A stretch of 13,183 bases of DNA from an uncultured Collinsella sp. (GTDB taxonomy: Bacteria; Actinomycetota; Coriobacteriia; Coriobacteriales; Coriobacteriaceae): assembly GCA_937934355.1 (NCBI GenBank), contig CALGZY010000102.1:1-13183 (forward strand). The letters are read 5' to 3'. Made by a program: the position numbers and the translations under genes. A model generated the notes under the pieces. The model made no database searches. It worked only from the letters and a program-made list of their open reading frames with translations, and was not told the DNA's origin. How positions within the stretch are numbered: the stretch's first letter is position 1; the number at the start of each line of letters is the position of its first letter. This document shows, piece after piece, positions 1 to 6,314 of this stretch.

Positions 1-78
1 GTTGTTGCAGGCGCACAGCGCAAGCATGCTCAGCGCAGCAATCAGAATAAGCGCGAGCGTCGTGAGTTTCTTCTTCAT
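1..78 (-). CDS. Lipoprotein, N-terminal fragment (signal peptide only)
   Basis: Only the first 26 codons are inside the window. They read MKKKLTTLALILIAALSMLA followed by LCACNN. This is a typical type II signal peptide: three lysines, a hydrophobic core, then a lipobox-like L-C-A-C with the acylated cysteine expected at residue 24. A clear ribosome-binding site (GGAGG on the minus strand, 83-87) lies 4 bases before the ATG at 76-78, which supports this start. The mature protein would be anchored on the outer face of the cytoplasmic membrane. Solute-binding proteins of ABC transporters are the commonest genes that start like this, but nothing of the mature domain is visible, so the function is unknown. 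It is transcribed in the same direction as pyrE but is separated from it by a terminator, so it is probably its own unit. Confidence 0.75.
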   Translation of the reverse strand, partial: MKKKLTTLALILIAALSMLALCACNN

Positions 79-82
79 CGTT

Positions 83-87
83 CCTCC
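83..87 (-). promoter_or_regulatory. Ribosome-binding site of the lipoprotein gene
   Basis: GGAGG on the minus strand, 4 bases before the ATG at 76-78. It fixes the start of an otherwise truncated gene. Confidence 0.7.
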
Positions 88-153
88 GAACGTAGCCGCG
101 GGCCCGCCATGGCACTTCCCATGTTCCCCCAAGCCCATTTACACACTGGCTTG

Positions 154-162
154 AGAATATCA
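154..162 (-). promoter_or_regulatory. Possible extended -10 promoter for the lipoprotein gene
   Basis: On the minus strand TGATATTCT fits a TGn plus -10 pattern (4 of 6 positions of TATAAT). It would give a leader of about 70 bases before the lipoprotein ATG. No good -35 box is visible at the right distance. The stretch between this site and the pyrE terminator holds nothing else recognisable. Confidence 0.25.
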
Positions 163-230
163 GACCACCTCTTCAAAAAAAAGCAATGACAAGGCATTAT
201 TCGGGGGACGGCGCGGGTTCTTACCAGTTA

Positions 231-266
231 TTAAAAAGCGGACGCCCCGAATACGGAACGTCCGCT
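231..266 (-). terminator. Rho-independent terminator of pyrE
   Basis: On the minus strand, about 30 bases past the pyrE stop codon, GCGGACGTTCC and GGGGCGTCCGC form an 11-bp stem (two G-U pairs) around a 6-base loop. It is followed directly by TTTTTAATAA. This is a textbook intrinsic terminator. It separates pyrE from the downstream lipoprotein gene. Confidence 0.9.
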
Positions 267-295
267 CAACATCCAATTGGCAACAGGCGCAGATG

Positions 296-979
296 CTACT
301 CCTTGGCGCCATACTGCTCGTAGTACGCGTCGATAGCCGCCTTGAGGGTATCGTCGATAACCACTTTGCCGTCGATCTCGTGGTTGTAGAGCACCTCGAC
401 AACCTCGGCCATCGAAACGATGCTCGCCACGGGGAAGCCGTACTTGGCCTCGATTTCCTTCTGCGCCGTGGTAACGCCACCCTTGCCGACCTCCATGCGG
501 TTGAGAGACACGATGAGGCCCTTGATCTCGACATCGGCAGCAGCCTTGACCTTGGGATAGGTCTCGTCGATGGACTTGCCGCTGGTGGTAACGTCCTCGA
601 CCATGACCACACGGTCGCCGTCCTTGGGCTCGTAGCCCAGCAGGTTGCCCTTATCGGCACCGTGGTCCTTGGCCTCCTTGCGGTCGCAGCAGTACTTGAC
701 CTCCTTGCCGTACAGCTCGTGGTAGGCAATTGCGGTCACGACGGCCAGCGGAATACCCTTGTAGGCCGGTCCAAACAGCACATCAAAGTCGTCGCCAAAG
801 TTATCGTGGATGGCCTGGGCGTAATACTCGCCCAGCTTCTTGAGCTGATAGCCCGTCACGTAAGCGCCGGCGTTCATAAAGAACGGGGACTGACGGCCGC
901 TCTTGAGCGTAAAGCTGCCGAACTTAAGGACGTCGGACTCGACCATAAACTTGATGAACTCTTGCTTGTAAGCCTCCAT
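296..979 (-). CDS. pyrE: Orotate phosphoribosyltransferase
   Basis: This 227-aa enzyme transfers ribose-5-phosphate from PRPP to orotate to give orotidine 5'-monophosphate, the penultimate step of de novo UMP synthesis; it is cytosolic. The type I PRPP-binding motif VEDVTTSGKS is at residues 127-136. The flexible catalytic loop region with KEAKDHG is at 101-107, and the LFGPAYKGIPLA segment near 68-79 is typical of OPRTases. The length matches the family (about 210-230 aa). The ATG at 977-979 has a purine-rich AGAGGAGC just upstream (984-991). The gene stands alone here: no other pyr gene is in the window, the next gene upstream is divergent mgtA, and a strong terminator follows. No PyrR binding motif or attenuator was recognised in its upstream region, and I could not place its promoter with confidence. 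Confidence 0.96.
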   Translation of the reverse strand: MEAYKQEFIKFMVESDVLKFGSFTLKSGRQSPFFMNAGAYVTGYQLKKLGEYYAQAIHDNFGDDFDVLFGPAYKGIPLAVVTAIAYHELYGKEVKYCCDRKEAKDHGADKGNLLGYEPKDGDRVVMVEDVTTSGKSIDETYPKVKAAADVEIKGLIVSLNRMEVGKGGVTTAQKEIEAKYGFPVASIVSMAEVVEVLYNHEIDGKVVIDDTLKAAIDAYYEQYGAKE

Positions 980-1105
980 GCGGGCTCCTCTCGTAATCGC
1001 GTACGTGCCTTCCAGTTTAGCGCAGGCGAAGCGTCGATGCGGGCGCGCTTTGGGGCCACGGCATTCTGTAAAGGCTTTGTCAGGGGGAATGGTTTTCCGA
1101 ACAAT

Positions 1106-1127
1106 GGGGTTGACATGTCAAACCCCC
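1106..1127. promoter_or_regulatory. Palindromic operator candidate over the mgtA leader promoter
   Basis: TTGACATGTCAA (1110-1121) is a perfect 12-base palindrome, flanked by GGGG on the left (1106-1109) and A plus CCCCC on the right (1122-1127), so the symmetry extends over about 21 bases with one extra base. It contains the -35 box of the plus-strand promoter. A dimeric repressor or activator bound here could control mgtA, pyrE or both; the protein is unknown. Confidence 0.45.
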
Positions 1128-1138
1128 TCATCAAGAAT
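1110..1138 (+). promoter_or_regulatory. Promoter of the mgtA leader transcript
   Basis: TTGACA (1110-1115) is a perfect -35 box, followed by a 17-base spacer and AAGAAT (1133-1138), which matches 4 of 6 positions of the -10 consensus. Transcription would start near 1145, giving a leader of about 270 bases before mgtA. The -10 is mediocre, which fits a regulated promoter. The palindrome also creates a minus-strand TTGACA, but no -10 follows it at a workable distance. Confidence 0.5.
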
Positions 1139-1155
1139 ACAGGCGGATTAAAAAG

Positions 1156-1185
1156 GGGTACGAGATACCCAAAGCGCGCTGCGCT
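1156..1185 (+). promoter_or_regulatory. Two small hairpins in the 5' leader, before the short ORF
   Basis: GGGTA (1156-1160) pairs with TACCC (1166-1170) around a 5-base loop, and AGCGC (1173-1177) pairs with GCGCT (1181-1185) around 3 bases. They sit between the inferred transcription start and the Shine-Dalgarno of the short ORF. The stems are only 5 bp each, so their relevance is uncertain. Confidence 0.3.
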
Positions 1186-1205
1186 CAGCCTTTAGGAGGT
1201 GTGCC

Positions 1206-1277
1206 ATGGAAGGCAGTCCTAGTCGAAAAACCTGCATGTCGCCCTCGGCACGCCGCGAGGACTCCGCACACGCATAA
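1206..1277 (+). CDS. Short leader ORF (23 aa) upstream of mgtA
   Basis: An ATG at 1206 is preceded at ideal spacing (5 bases) by a perfect Shine-Dalgarno AGGAGGT (1194-1200). The frame encodes 23 residues, starting MEGSPSRKTCMSPSARRED, and ends at TAA 1275-1277. Codons 6-13 form the 5' arm of a long-range inverted repeat whose other arm lies at 1351-1370, so ribosomes on this ORF would disrupt that structure. This is the architecture of a regulatory leader peptide. In enteric bacteria mgtA is controlled by a short leader peptide, MgtL; there is no clear sequence match here beyond small size and an M-E start, so that comparison is an analogy. After the TAA the same frame stays open to TAG 1359-1361, inside the 3' arm. 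The alternative is that the ORF overlaps an inserted repeat by chance. Confidence 0.45.
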   Translation: MEGSPSRKTCMSPSARREDSAHA

Positions 1278-1370
1278 ACGCCACCGGCAGATCGCCAAAA
1301 CCACCGCAAAGGCGCGCTGCACCCTTTGTGGGCTCAAGAGCTTGACGTGAGCGACATCTAGGTTTTTTGA
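1223..1370 (+). repeat. Long-range inverted repeat enclosing a hairpin (mgtA leader structure or MITE-like element)
   Basis: Bases 1223-1242 can pair with 1351-1370 over 20 positions with 19 pairs (three of them G-U) and one C-C mismatch. The left arm includes GAAAAACCTGCATGTCGC and the right arm GCGACATCTAGGTTTTTT. Between the arms, CCGCAAAGG (1304-1312) pairs with CCTTTGTGG (1323-1331) as a 9-bp stem with a 10-base loop, and CCTCG/CGAGG can form a smaller stem near 1244-1260. The T-run lies inside the stem, so this is not an ordinary terminator. Two readings fit. One is a regulatory RNA fold in the Mg2+-transporter leader. The other is a small mobile element with about 20-bp terminal inverted repeats; no convincing target-site duplication is visible, since the flanks CTAG and AGCA differ. 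Confidence 0.6.
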
Positions 1371-1404
1371 AGCAAATACGACACGTACGCTAACTCCCCT
1401 CAAC

Positions 1405-1411
1405 AAGGAGG
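1405..1411 (+). promoter_or_regulatory. Ribosome-binding site of mgtA
   Basis: AAGGAGG lies 5 bases before the ATG at 1417 and fixes the mgtA start. A short upstream CCTC could pair with its GAGG, but only over 4 bp. Confidence 0.8.
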
Positions 1412-1416
1412 ACCCT

Positions 1417-4185
1417 ATGCTGATGCTCAAAACCGTCACGGTACTCGAAGCCATCTCCAAGCGCCGCCGCACGGCGCGCCCTGCCGCTCATACCGGCCTG
1501 TCCAAGAACACCATATTCGCCGCCACCCATAGTGCCGAGGACGCCCTCGTACTGCTTGACGCCACGGCAAACGGCCTCACCGTCGAGCAGGCAACTGAGC
1601 GCCTGAACGCCGTCGGCCCCAACACCATCGAGGCAACGACCAAAACGCTCGCCCGCCGCATCGCCGACGCGTTCATCGATCCCTTCGCCGGCATCCTCGC
1701 CGCGCTCGCACTGGTCTCGCTCTACATCGACGTGCTCGCCGTGCCCGAACCGCAGCGCGACCCCTCCACGGTCATCGTCATCGGCATCATGCTGCTGGTA
1801 TCGGGCGGCATGAAGTTTATCCAGGAAGCCCGCAGCGGCAATGCGGCCGAGGCCCTCAAGGACCTGGTCTCCAACACTTGCACCGCCCTGCGCGACGGCG
1901 AGCGCATCGAGATCCCCTTCGACGAGCTCGTCCCCGGCGATGTAATCCGTCTCTCTGCCGGCGATATGGTGCCGGCAGATGCCCGCATCATCACCGCGCG
2001 CGACCTGTTTGTGATCGAGTCCGCACTCACCGGCGAGAGCGAGGCCGTCGAGAAGACCACCGCCGTCACCGTCGTCGAGGGCGCCGACGGCTCCGCACTG
2101 CCACTCTCTGCCTGCAAGAACATCGTCTTTACCGGCACCTCCGTGCAAAACGGCGCCGCCATGGCGCTTGTCGTTGCCACCGGCTCGGACACCTACCTGG
2201 GCGGCATCGCCAAGATGCTCAACGGGCGCGGCGAAAAGAGCGCGTTTGACCGCGGCGTCTCGAGCGTCTCCATGCTGCTGGTGCGCCTGATGCTCGTTAT
2301 GGCGCCGGCCGTCTTTGTCATCAACGCCGCCACCAAGGGCAACGTCATCGACGCGCTGCTGTTCGCCACGAGCGTGGCCGTGGGCATCACGCCGCAGATG
2401 CTTCCCGTCATCGTGACCACGAGCCTGTCGCAGGGCGCCAAGGACCTCGCCCGTCGCCAGGTTATCGTCAAGGAGCTGCCGGCGATTCAAAACCTCGGAG
2501 CGATGGACGTCCTGTGCTGCGACAAGACCGGCACCCTCACCGAAGACCGCATCGTGCTCGAGCGCTACCTCAACACCGATGGCAGCGAGGACGCGCGCGT
2601 GCTGCGCCATGCGTTTTTGAACAGCTTCTTCCAGACCGGCCTCAAAAATCTTATCGACCTGGCCGTAATCGACCGTGCCGATGTGACACCCTCGACCGTC
2701 GCACCCGATTCCGTGCTGGGCCAGAGCCTGCGCGACCGCTACACCAAGGTCGACGAGGTTCCCTTCGATTTCTCGCGCCGTCGCCTGAGCGTAGTTGTCG
2801 CCGACGCCCAAGGCAAAACCCAGATGGTTACCAAGGGCGCTGCCGAGGAAATGCTCGAGATCTGCTCCTTTGTCGAGATCGATGGCATCGCTCAGCCGCT
2901 CACCGACGAGAAGCTCGCCCAGATTCGCAAGCAGATCGCCGGACTTAACGCCGAGGGCCTACGCGTAATTGCCGTGGCGCAGAAGACCAATCCGCGCTGC
3001 GTGGGCGAGTTTGGCATCGCCGACGAGTGCGACATGGTGCTGATGGGCTTTTTGGCCTTCCTCGATCCGCCCAAAGCAAGTGCCGCGGGCGCCGTCGCCA
3101 CCCTCGAGGCCAAGGGCGTGGCGGTCAAGGTCCTAACCGGCGACAACGACCGCGTCGCCGCCACCGTCTGCGAGCAGATTGGTATCGATGCGAGCAACGT
3201 CTTGCTCGGCTCCGAGATCGATACGCTCGATGACGCCGAACTTGCCGAGCGCGCCGAGAAAACCCACCTCTTCGCCAAGCTCTCGCCGCTGCAGAAGGCG
3301 CGCCTGGTACGTGTCATGCGCGAGATGCTCGGCCACACCGTGGGCTTTATGGGCGACGGCATCAACGACGCCGCCGCCATGCGTGCGAGCGATTGCGGCA
3401 TCTCGGTCGATTCGGCCGTCGATATTGCCAAGGAATCCGCCGATATCATCTTGCTTCAGAAGGACCTGGGCGTGCTCGAGCGCGGCATCATCGAAGGCCG
3501 CCGCACCTACGGCAACCTGCTCAAGTACCTCAAGACCACGGTGAGCTCCAACTTTGGCAACGTGCTGTCCGTGACCGTCGCGAGCCTGTTCTTGCCGTTT
3601 TTGCCCATGAGCGCCCTGCAGCTGGTACTGCTGTCGCTGGTCTACGAGATCGTGTGCATCGCACTGCCGTGGGACACCGTCGATGACGCCTGGACTGCCC
3701 GCCCGCGTGCCTGGGACGCCGCGTCCATCAAGGGCTTTATGCTCGAGCTGGGCCCCGTGAGCTCGCTGTTTGACATCGTGACCTTCGCCGCGCTCTTCTT
3801 TGTCGTGTGCCCCGCCGCCGTGGACGCAAGCTGGTCCGAGCTTGCCGCCGCGGGCGACGTCGCGGGTATGGCGACCTTTGCTGCGCTCTTCCAGAGCGGC
3901 TGGTTTGTCGAGTCCATGTGGTCGCAGACACTCGTGGTCCACATGTTGCGCTCCCCGCATCTGCCGAGCCCGCGCGACCACGCCGCGCCCGCATTGTGCG
4001 TTCTTACCGTGCTGGGCCTGGCGCTCGTCACCTGGCTGCCGGCAAGCCCCATCGCCGATGTGCTCGGCCTCATGCCGCTGCCCACGAGCTTTTTTGGGCT
4101 GCTCATTGGCATCGTTATCGCCTATATCGCGCTCACCCAGCTGGCAAAGTGCCGCTACATTGCCCGCCACGGCGAGCTGCTGTAG
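1417..4185 (+). CDS. mgtA: Magnesium-translocating P-type ATPase
   Basis: This 922-aa inner-membrane pump of the P-type IIIB class imports Mg2+ at the cost of ATP, usually when Mg2+ is scarce. The actuator motif TGES is at 205-208 and the phosphorylation motif DKTGTLT starts at Asp369. The nucleotide-binding KGA is at 473-475 and the hinge GDGINDA at 646-652. The C-terminal membrane half keeps MgtA signatures: SSNFGNVLSV, FLPFLPM, a LELGPVSSLFDI segment and FQSGWFVESMWSQTLVVHM. Such sequence distinguishes MgtA/MgtB from Ca2+ and heavy-metal pumps, so the substrate call is firm for the family. Enteric MgtA is about 900 aa, so this is full length. It is transcribed alone; the long leader (operator-like palindrome, short ORF, inverted repeat) suggests regulated expression. 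No MgtC or CorA gene is nearby. Confidence 0.95.
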   Translation: MLMLKTVTVLEAISKRRRTARPAAHTGLSKNTIFAATHSAEDALVLLDATANGLTVEQATERLNAVGPNTIEATTKTLARRIADAFIDPFAGILAALALVSLYIDVLAVPEPQRDPSTVIVIGIMLLVSGGMKFIQEARSGNAAEALKDLVSNTCTALRDGERIEIPFDELVPGDVIRLSAGDMVPADARIITARDLFVIESALTGESEAVEKTTAVTVVEGADGSALPLSACKNIVFTGTSVQNGAAMALVVATGSDTYLGGIAKMLNGRGEKSAFDRGVSSVSMLLVRLMLVMAPAVFVINAATKGNVIDALLFATSVAVGITPQMLPVIVTTSLSQGAKDLARRQVIVKELPAIQNLGAMDVLCCDKTGTLTEDRIVLERYLNTDGSEDARVLRHAFLNSFFQTGLKNLIDLAVIDRADVTPSTVAPDSVLGQSLRDRYTKVDEVPFDFSRRRLSVVVADAQGKTQMVTKGAAEEMLEICSFVEIDGIAQPLTDEKLAQIRKQIAGLNAEGLRVIAVAQKTNPRCVGEFGIADECDMVLMGFLAFLDPPKASAAGAVATLEAKGVAVKVLTGDNDRVAATVCEQIGIDASNVLLGSEIDTLDDAELAERAEKTHLFAKLSPLQKARLVRVMREMLGHTVGFMGDGINDAAAMRASDCGISVDSAVDIAKESADIILLQKDLGVLERGIIEGRRTYGNLLKYLKTTVSSNFGNVLSVTVASLFLPFLPMSALQLVLLSLVYEIVCIALPWDTVDDAWTARPRAWDAASIKGFMLELGPVSSLFDIVTFAALFFVVCPAAVDASWSELAAAGDVAGMATFAALFQSGWFVESMWSQTLVVHMLRSPHLPSPRDHAAPALCVLTVLGLALVTWLPASPIADVLGLMPLPTSFFGLLIGIVIAYIALTQLAKCRYIARHGELL

Positions 4186-4285
4186 CAAGTAGACGGAAAA
4201 CACCCTGCCAGCTGCCGTTGCCACTACCACAGCTACCAACGCCGCTGCCGTTGCCTCTGCCGCCGCCGCAGTCTATCCCTCCAGC
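4186..4285. other. Low-complexity spacer after mgtA
   Basis: This stretch is rich in GCC/GCT/ACC-type triplets. It contains GCTGCCGTTGCC twice (4211-4222 and 4244-4255), 33 bases apart. No gene or conventional U-tailed terminator was found in it. It looks like decayed or slippage-prone intergenic DNA. Confidence 0.5.
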
Positions 4286-4352
4286 AGTTGCGGTGGAATA
4301 GTTCCTGTTTAAAGCCCCGTGACTTTAATTTAGGGACTATTCCACCGCAACT
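4286..4352. repeat. Long extragenic palindrome between convergent mgtA and the LuxR-type gene
   Basis: AGTTGCGGTGGAATAGTTCC (4286-4305) and GGGACTATTCCACCGCAACT (4333-4352) are complementary over 20 bases except for one G-U position. Inside, TTAAAG (4309-4314) and CTTTAA (4323-4328) form a second perfect 6-bp stem. The whole folds into one long hairpin in either strand's RNA. Neither side is followed by a proper T-run, so it is not a classical intrinsic terminator, but it sits where both converging transcripts end and could stall polymerase or protect 3' ends. Its size, symmetry and intergenic position resemble REP-type or MITE-type palindromes present in many copies per genome. No second copy is in this window. 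Confidence 0.75.
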
Positions 4353-4366
4353 TATTGGAGGATTAG

Positions 4367-5911
4367 CTAGTCCTTGGGTGTCCAGGACCAGAAGAATTTG
4401 ATAAGGGCCACACGTGAGGTGGTGCCGGTCTTTTTGTTGATCGAGGAAATGTGGCGGTAGAGCGTGGAGCGCGAAAGGAAAAGCGTTTTGGCGATGTCCT
4501 GAACGCTCTGGTCCAAAACGACCAAGACCTCAAGAATATCGCGCTCGCGCTCTGTAAGCCCAAAGGTGGCGACGAAAGCATCGAGGCGTTCATCGGACGT
4601 GAGCTCCGCTGCCTCCACGGGCTCGGGGTCGGAGCATGTGGGTGCAAGATCCCCACCAAGATCGTCGGTGGCAAGCGGCAGCCCGTCCCGCATCGCGGCA
4701 TCATCGGCTCGTTGCCCCAACTGCCCCAGCAGCGTAATCGCAATGCCCACAAACATCACGAGCGCCGCACCGATCGCAGCCAGCACGTTTTGACTCGAGA
4801 TGATCGCCACCGCCGGCGCCGTCACGAGCATCGAGCACTCGTTGTTGACGACGCGACCCATGCACGGCCAAAAATATGACCAGCGCGCATAGAGCGAGAC
4901 GGCGGCATATTTTGTGGTAAAGAACACCACGAAAAAGCCCGAGCCCAGATAAAAGATGATCGTGGCAGCAAGCTCGTTGCCGCCATTGCCATCGACGATG
5001 AGCACAAAGAACGAAAGCGTGGACAGTATGGCGGCACATGTCATGCCGATATTCATATACGAACGGCCGTGCAGGTCAAATAGTGCGCCAGCGGCCAACG
5101 AGCTCACGACAAGCAGCAGGCGCGGCCAATCGCCCAAATCGACGGCTCCGACAGCATGCAGGGTCGTGAAGCCCGCGTTGAGAGCGGCGAATACGCTGGA
5201 AAGATACGCCGTCGCCACGGTCAGGCGAACTACGGCGCGACGGAATGCCGCCTTTGCCTCGGGATCGTCATGCCACTTGGCGCCATGTTCCAGAGCATCT
5301 ACCGAAAGCCCGGCAACACTGGGTTCAAAGCTGGGATCGGACTCGTCGCGCAGCTTGGCGCGTCGGGCACCGTGGAGCAACGCCACCTGCGCGATCGCAC
5401 AGACAACCAGAACAGCCTGCTGAGGAATGCCGGCAGGCATCACCATGTGGTTGAGAACCTGCACCAGAACGCCCATGGCGTAAGAAAGTGCGGCGGCGCG
5501 CGCCAAGCAGGGCGTTCGCGCAAAGCGCCTCGCAAAATTTGCATGAGCAGTCGATCCGCAATAGCCCAGGGCGCAGCACGCCACCAGGCCGCCGGCAATT
5601 ACTACCTCAAACCGCACTGCCGTAATCATCAGCAGCAACGCCGATACCAACAGCACGCCTGTAATATCGCTCGTCGCATCGATCGTCTGGGGAAGGCGAT
5701 AGTACAGAAATGGGCGCACGAAAAAGCCAATCACGCTCGCGCCGACAACGATGCTCTCGTAGATGACGACCTCACTCGATGGCACGAACTCGGCTATGCG
5801 CACATCAAAGAGATACTCGCACGCCAAAAACGTGAAGAAGAACAGCGCCAGGCATATAATCTCCCGAATGCCCCGACGCAAATATGCGGTTGTGTCTCCC
5901 ATGCCCCTCAT
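4367..5911 (-). CDS. Membrane-embedded LuxR-family transcriptional regulator
   Basis: This 514-aa protein has an N-terminal membrane domain of many hydrophobic segments (about residues 17-400), a poorly conserved acidic linker (about 400-440), and a C-terminal LuxR/GerE helix-turn-helix. The HTH runs from LTERERDILEVLVVLDQSV (452-470) through DIAKTLFLSRSTLYRHISSI (472-491) and ends near the C-terminus. A loop at about 180-225 divides the membrane part into two halves, an MFS-like arrangement. Coriobacteriia carry large numbers of such membrane-HTH regulators, thought to sense a ligand or membrane state and act on adjacent genes. The ATG at 5909-5911 is chosen because GGGGGG lies 6 bases upstream (5918-5923); an in-frame ATG three codons on has less room for a ribosome-binding site. 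The gene is divergent from the zinc-ribbon/SPFH operon, a plausible target. The ligand is unknown. Confidence 0.88.
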   Translation of the reverse strand: MRGMGDTTAYLRRGIREIICLALFFFTFLACEYLFDVRIAEFVPSSEVVIYESIVVGASVIGFFVRPFLYYRLPQTIDATSDITGVLLVSALLLMITAVRFEVVIAGGLVACCALGYCGSTAHANFARRFARTPCLARAAALSYAMGVLVQVLNHMVMPAGIPQQAVLVVCAIAQVALLHGARRAKLRDESDPSFEPSVAGLSVDALEHGAKWHDDPEAKAAFRRAVVRLTVATAYLSSVFAALNAGFTTLHAVGAVDLGDWPRLLLVVSSLAAGALFDLHGRSYMNIGMTCAAILSTLSFFVLIVDGNGGNELAATIIFYLGSGFFVVFFTTKYAAVSLYARWSYFWPCMGRVVNNECSMLVTAPAVAIISSQNVLAAIGAALVMFVGIAITLLGQLGQRADDAAMRDGLPLATDDLGGDLAPTCSDPEPVEAAELTSDERLDAFVATFGLTERERDILEVLVVLDQSVQDIAKTLFLSRSTLYRHISSINKKTGTTSRVALIKFFWSWTPKD

Positions 5912-5942
5912 GGTTAACCCCCCAGTCGCTCAATTGTCTGGA

Positions 5943-5971
5943 AATCTATTTTAATAAAGAACCAGTCTCAA
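5943..5971 (-). promoter_or_regulatory. Promoter of the LuxR-type regulator gene
   Basis: On the minus strand TTGAGA (5966-5971, 5 of 6 matches) is separated by 17 bases from TAGATT (5943-5948, 4 of 6 matches). Transcription would begin near 5936, giving a leader of about 25 bases that contains the ribosome-binding site. An overlapping alternative -10, TAAAAT, lies a few bases upstream. Confidence 0.45.
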
Positions 5972-6314
5972 TATCGAAGCCAGGCTCGAAATGTTGCCAA
6001 TTCGACCCCAGCCGTCCACATCACGCCGCGATTTTGAGCCGCATGGACCAGAAGGGACACGCGCGGCCTCTAGCTCGGCAAGGAGTGTCTCCAACTGCCA
6101 CTCATTTAAGTACGTCCCCAATGAGTGCCTTCGAGCGCCTTCGACAAAGAGTGTCCCCCGCGACCAGTCGTTTAAGAACGTCCCCAACGACTAGTCAAAA
6201 ATGGGCCATGTGTCCCAGTTGTGGAGACTCCTTGAGCCGTCTGGGTATCGCGAAGGATCGCGCACTCCCCCATCATCAAAAGTGACACACGCTACCAGTT
6301 GATGGGAGGCAACC
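5972..6314. other. Spacer upstream of the zinc-ribbon/SPFH operon
   Basis: Apart from the two hairpin units and the LuxR-gene promoter, this spacer holds no gene that I can support. I could not place a convincing promoter for the plus-strand operon. Just before it, ATCGCG occurs twice as a direct repeat (ATCGCG-AAGG-ATCGCG, about 6247-6262). The ribosome-binding site GGGAGG (6304-6309) belongs to the next gene. Confidence 0.5.
6079..6195. repeat. Two hairpin repeat units, 66-base period, identical loops and different stems
   Basis: Unit A begins CAAGGAGTGTCTCC (6079) and unit B begins CAAAGAGTGTCCCC (6145). In A, CACTCATT (6099-6106) pairs with AATGAGTG (6120-6127). In B, AGTCGTT (6166-6172) pairs with AACGACT (6186-6192). 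Both loops are 13 bases, TAAGTACGTCCCC and TAAGAACGTCCCC. The stem sequences differ at several places but stay fully complementary, while the loop is nearly constant: covariation that implies selection for the hairpin. GGGACAC (6054-6060) and GTGTCCC (6210-6216) bracket the block as a further inverted pair. The units resemble REP-like extragenic elements, but a role in controlling the flanking divergent genes is also possible. Confidence 0.65.

Noticed and set aside
293..1195. A 300-codon plus-strand frame over pyrE and its upstream region
   Set aside because: pyrE on the minus strand is certain from its PRPP motif, ribosome-binding site and terminator; this frame runs across the terminator-proximal end and the intergenic region without its own start signals.
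1145..1416. M-box (ykoK) Mg2+ riboswitch upstream of mgtA
   Set aside because: The position is right, but I could not find the conserved M-box core sequences; the visible structure is a different long-range inverted repeat. A covariance search would be decisive.
1390..2811. A 473-codon open frame on the minus strand opposite mgtA, and a similar 368-codon frame at 3133-4239
   Set aside because: They are antisense to a protein with every MgtA motif; their Gly/Asp/His-rich composition is what the reverse strand of GCC/GTC-rich coding DNA produces, and they lack ribosome-binding sites.
5951..6187. A 78-codon minus-strand ORF containing the repeat units
   Set aside because: It starts at TTG, has no Shine-Dalgarno, overlaps the LuxR-gene promoter, and its coding look derives from the 66-base repeat period.
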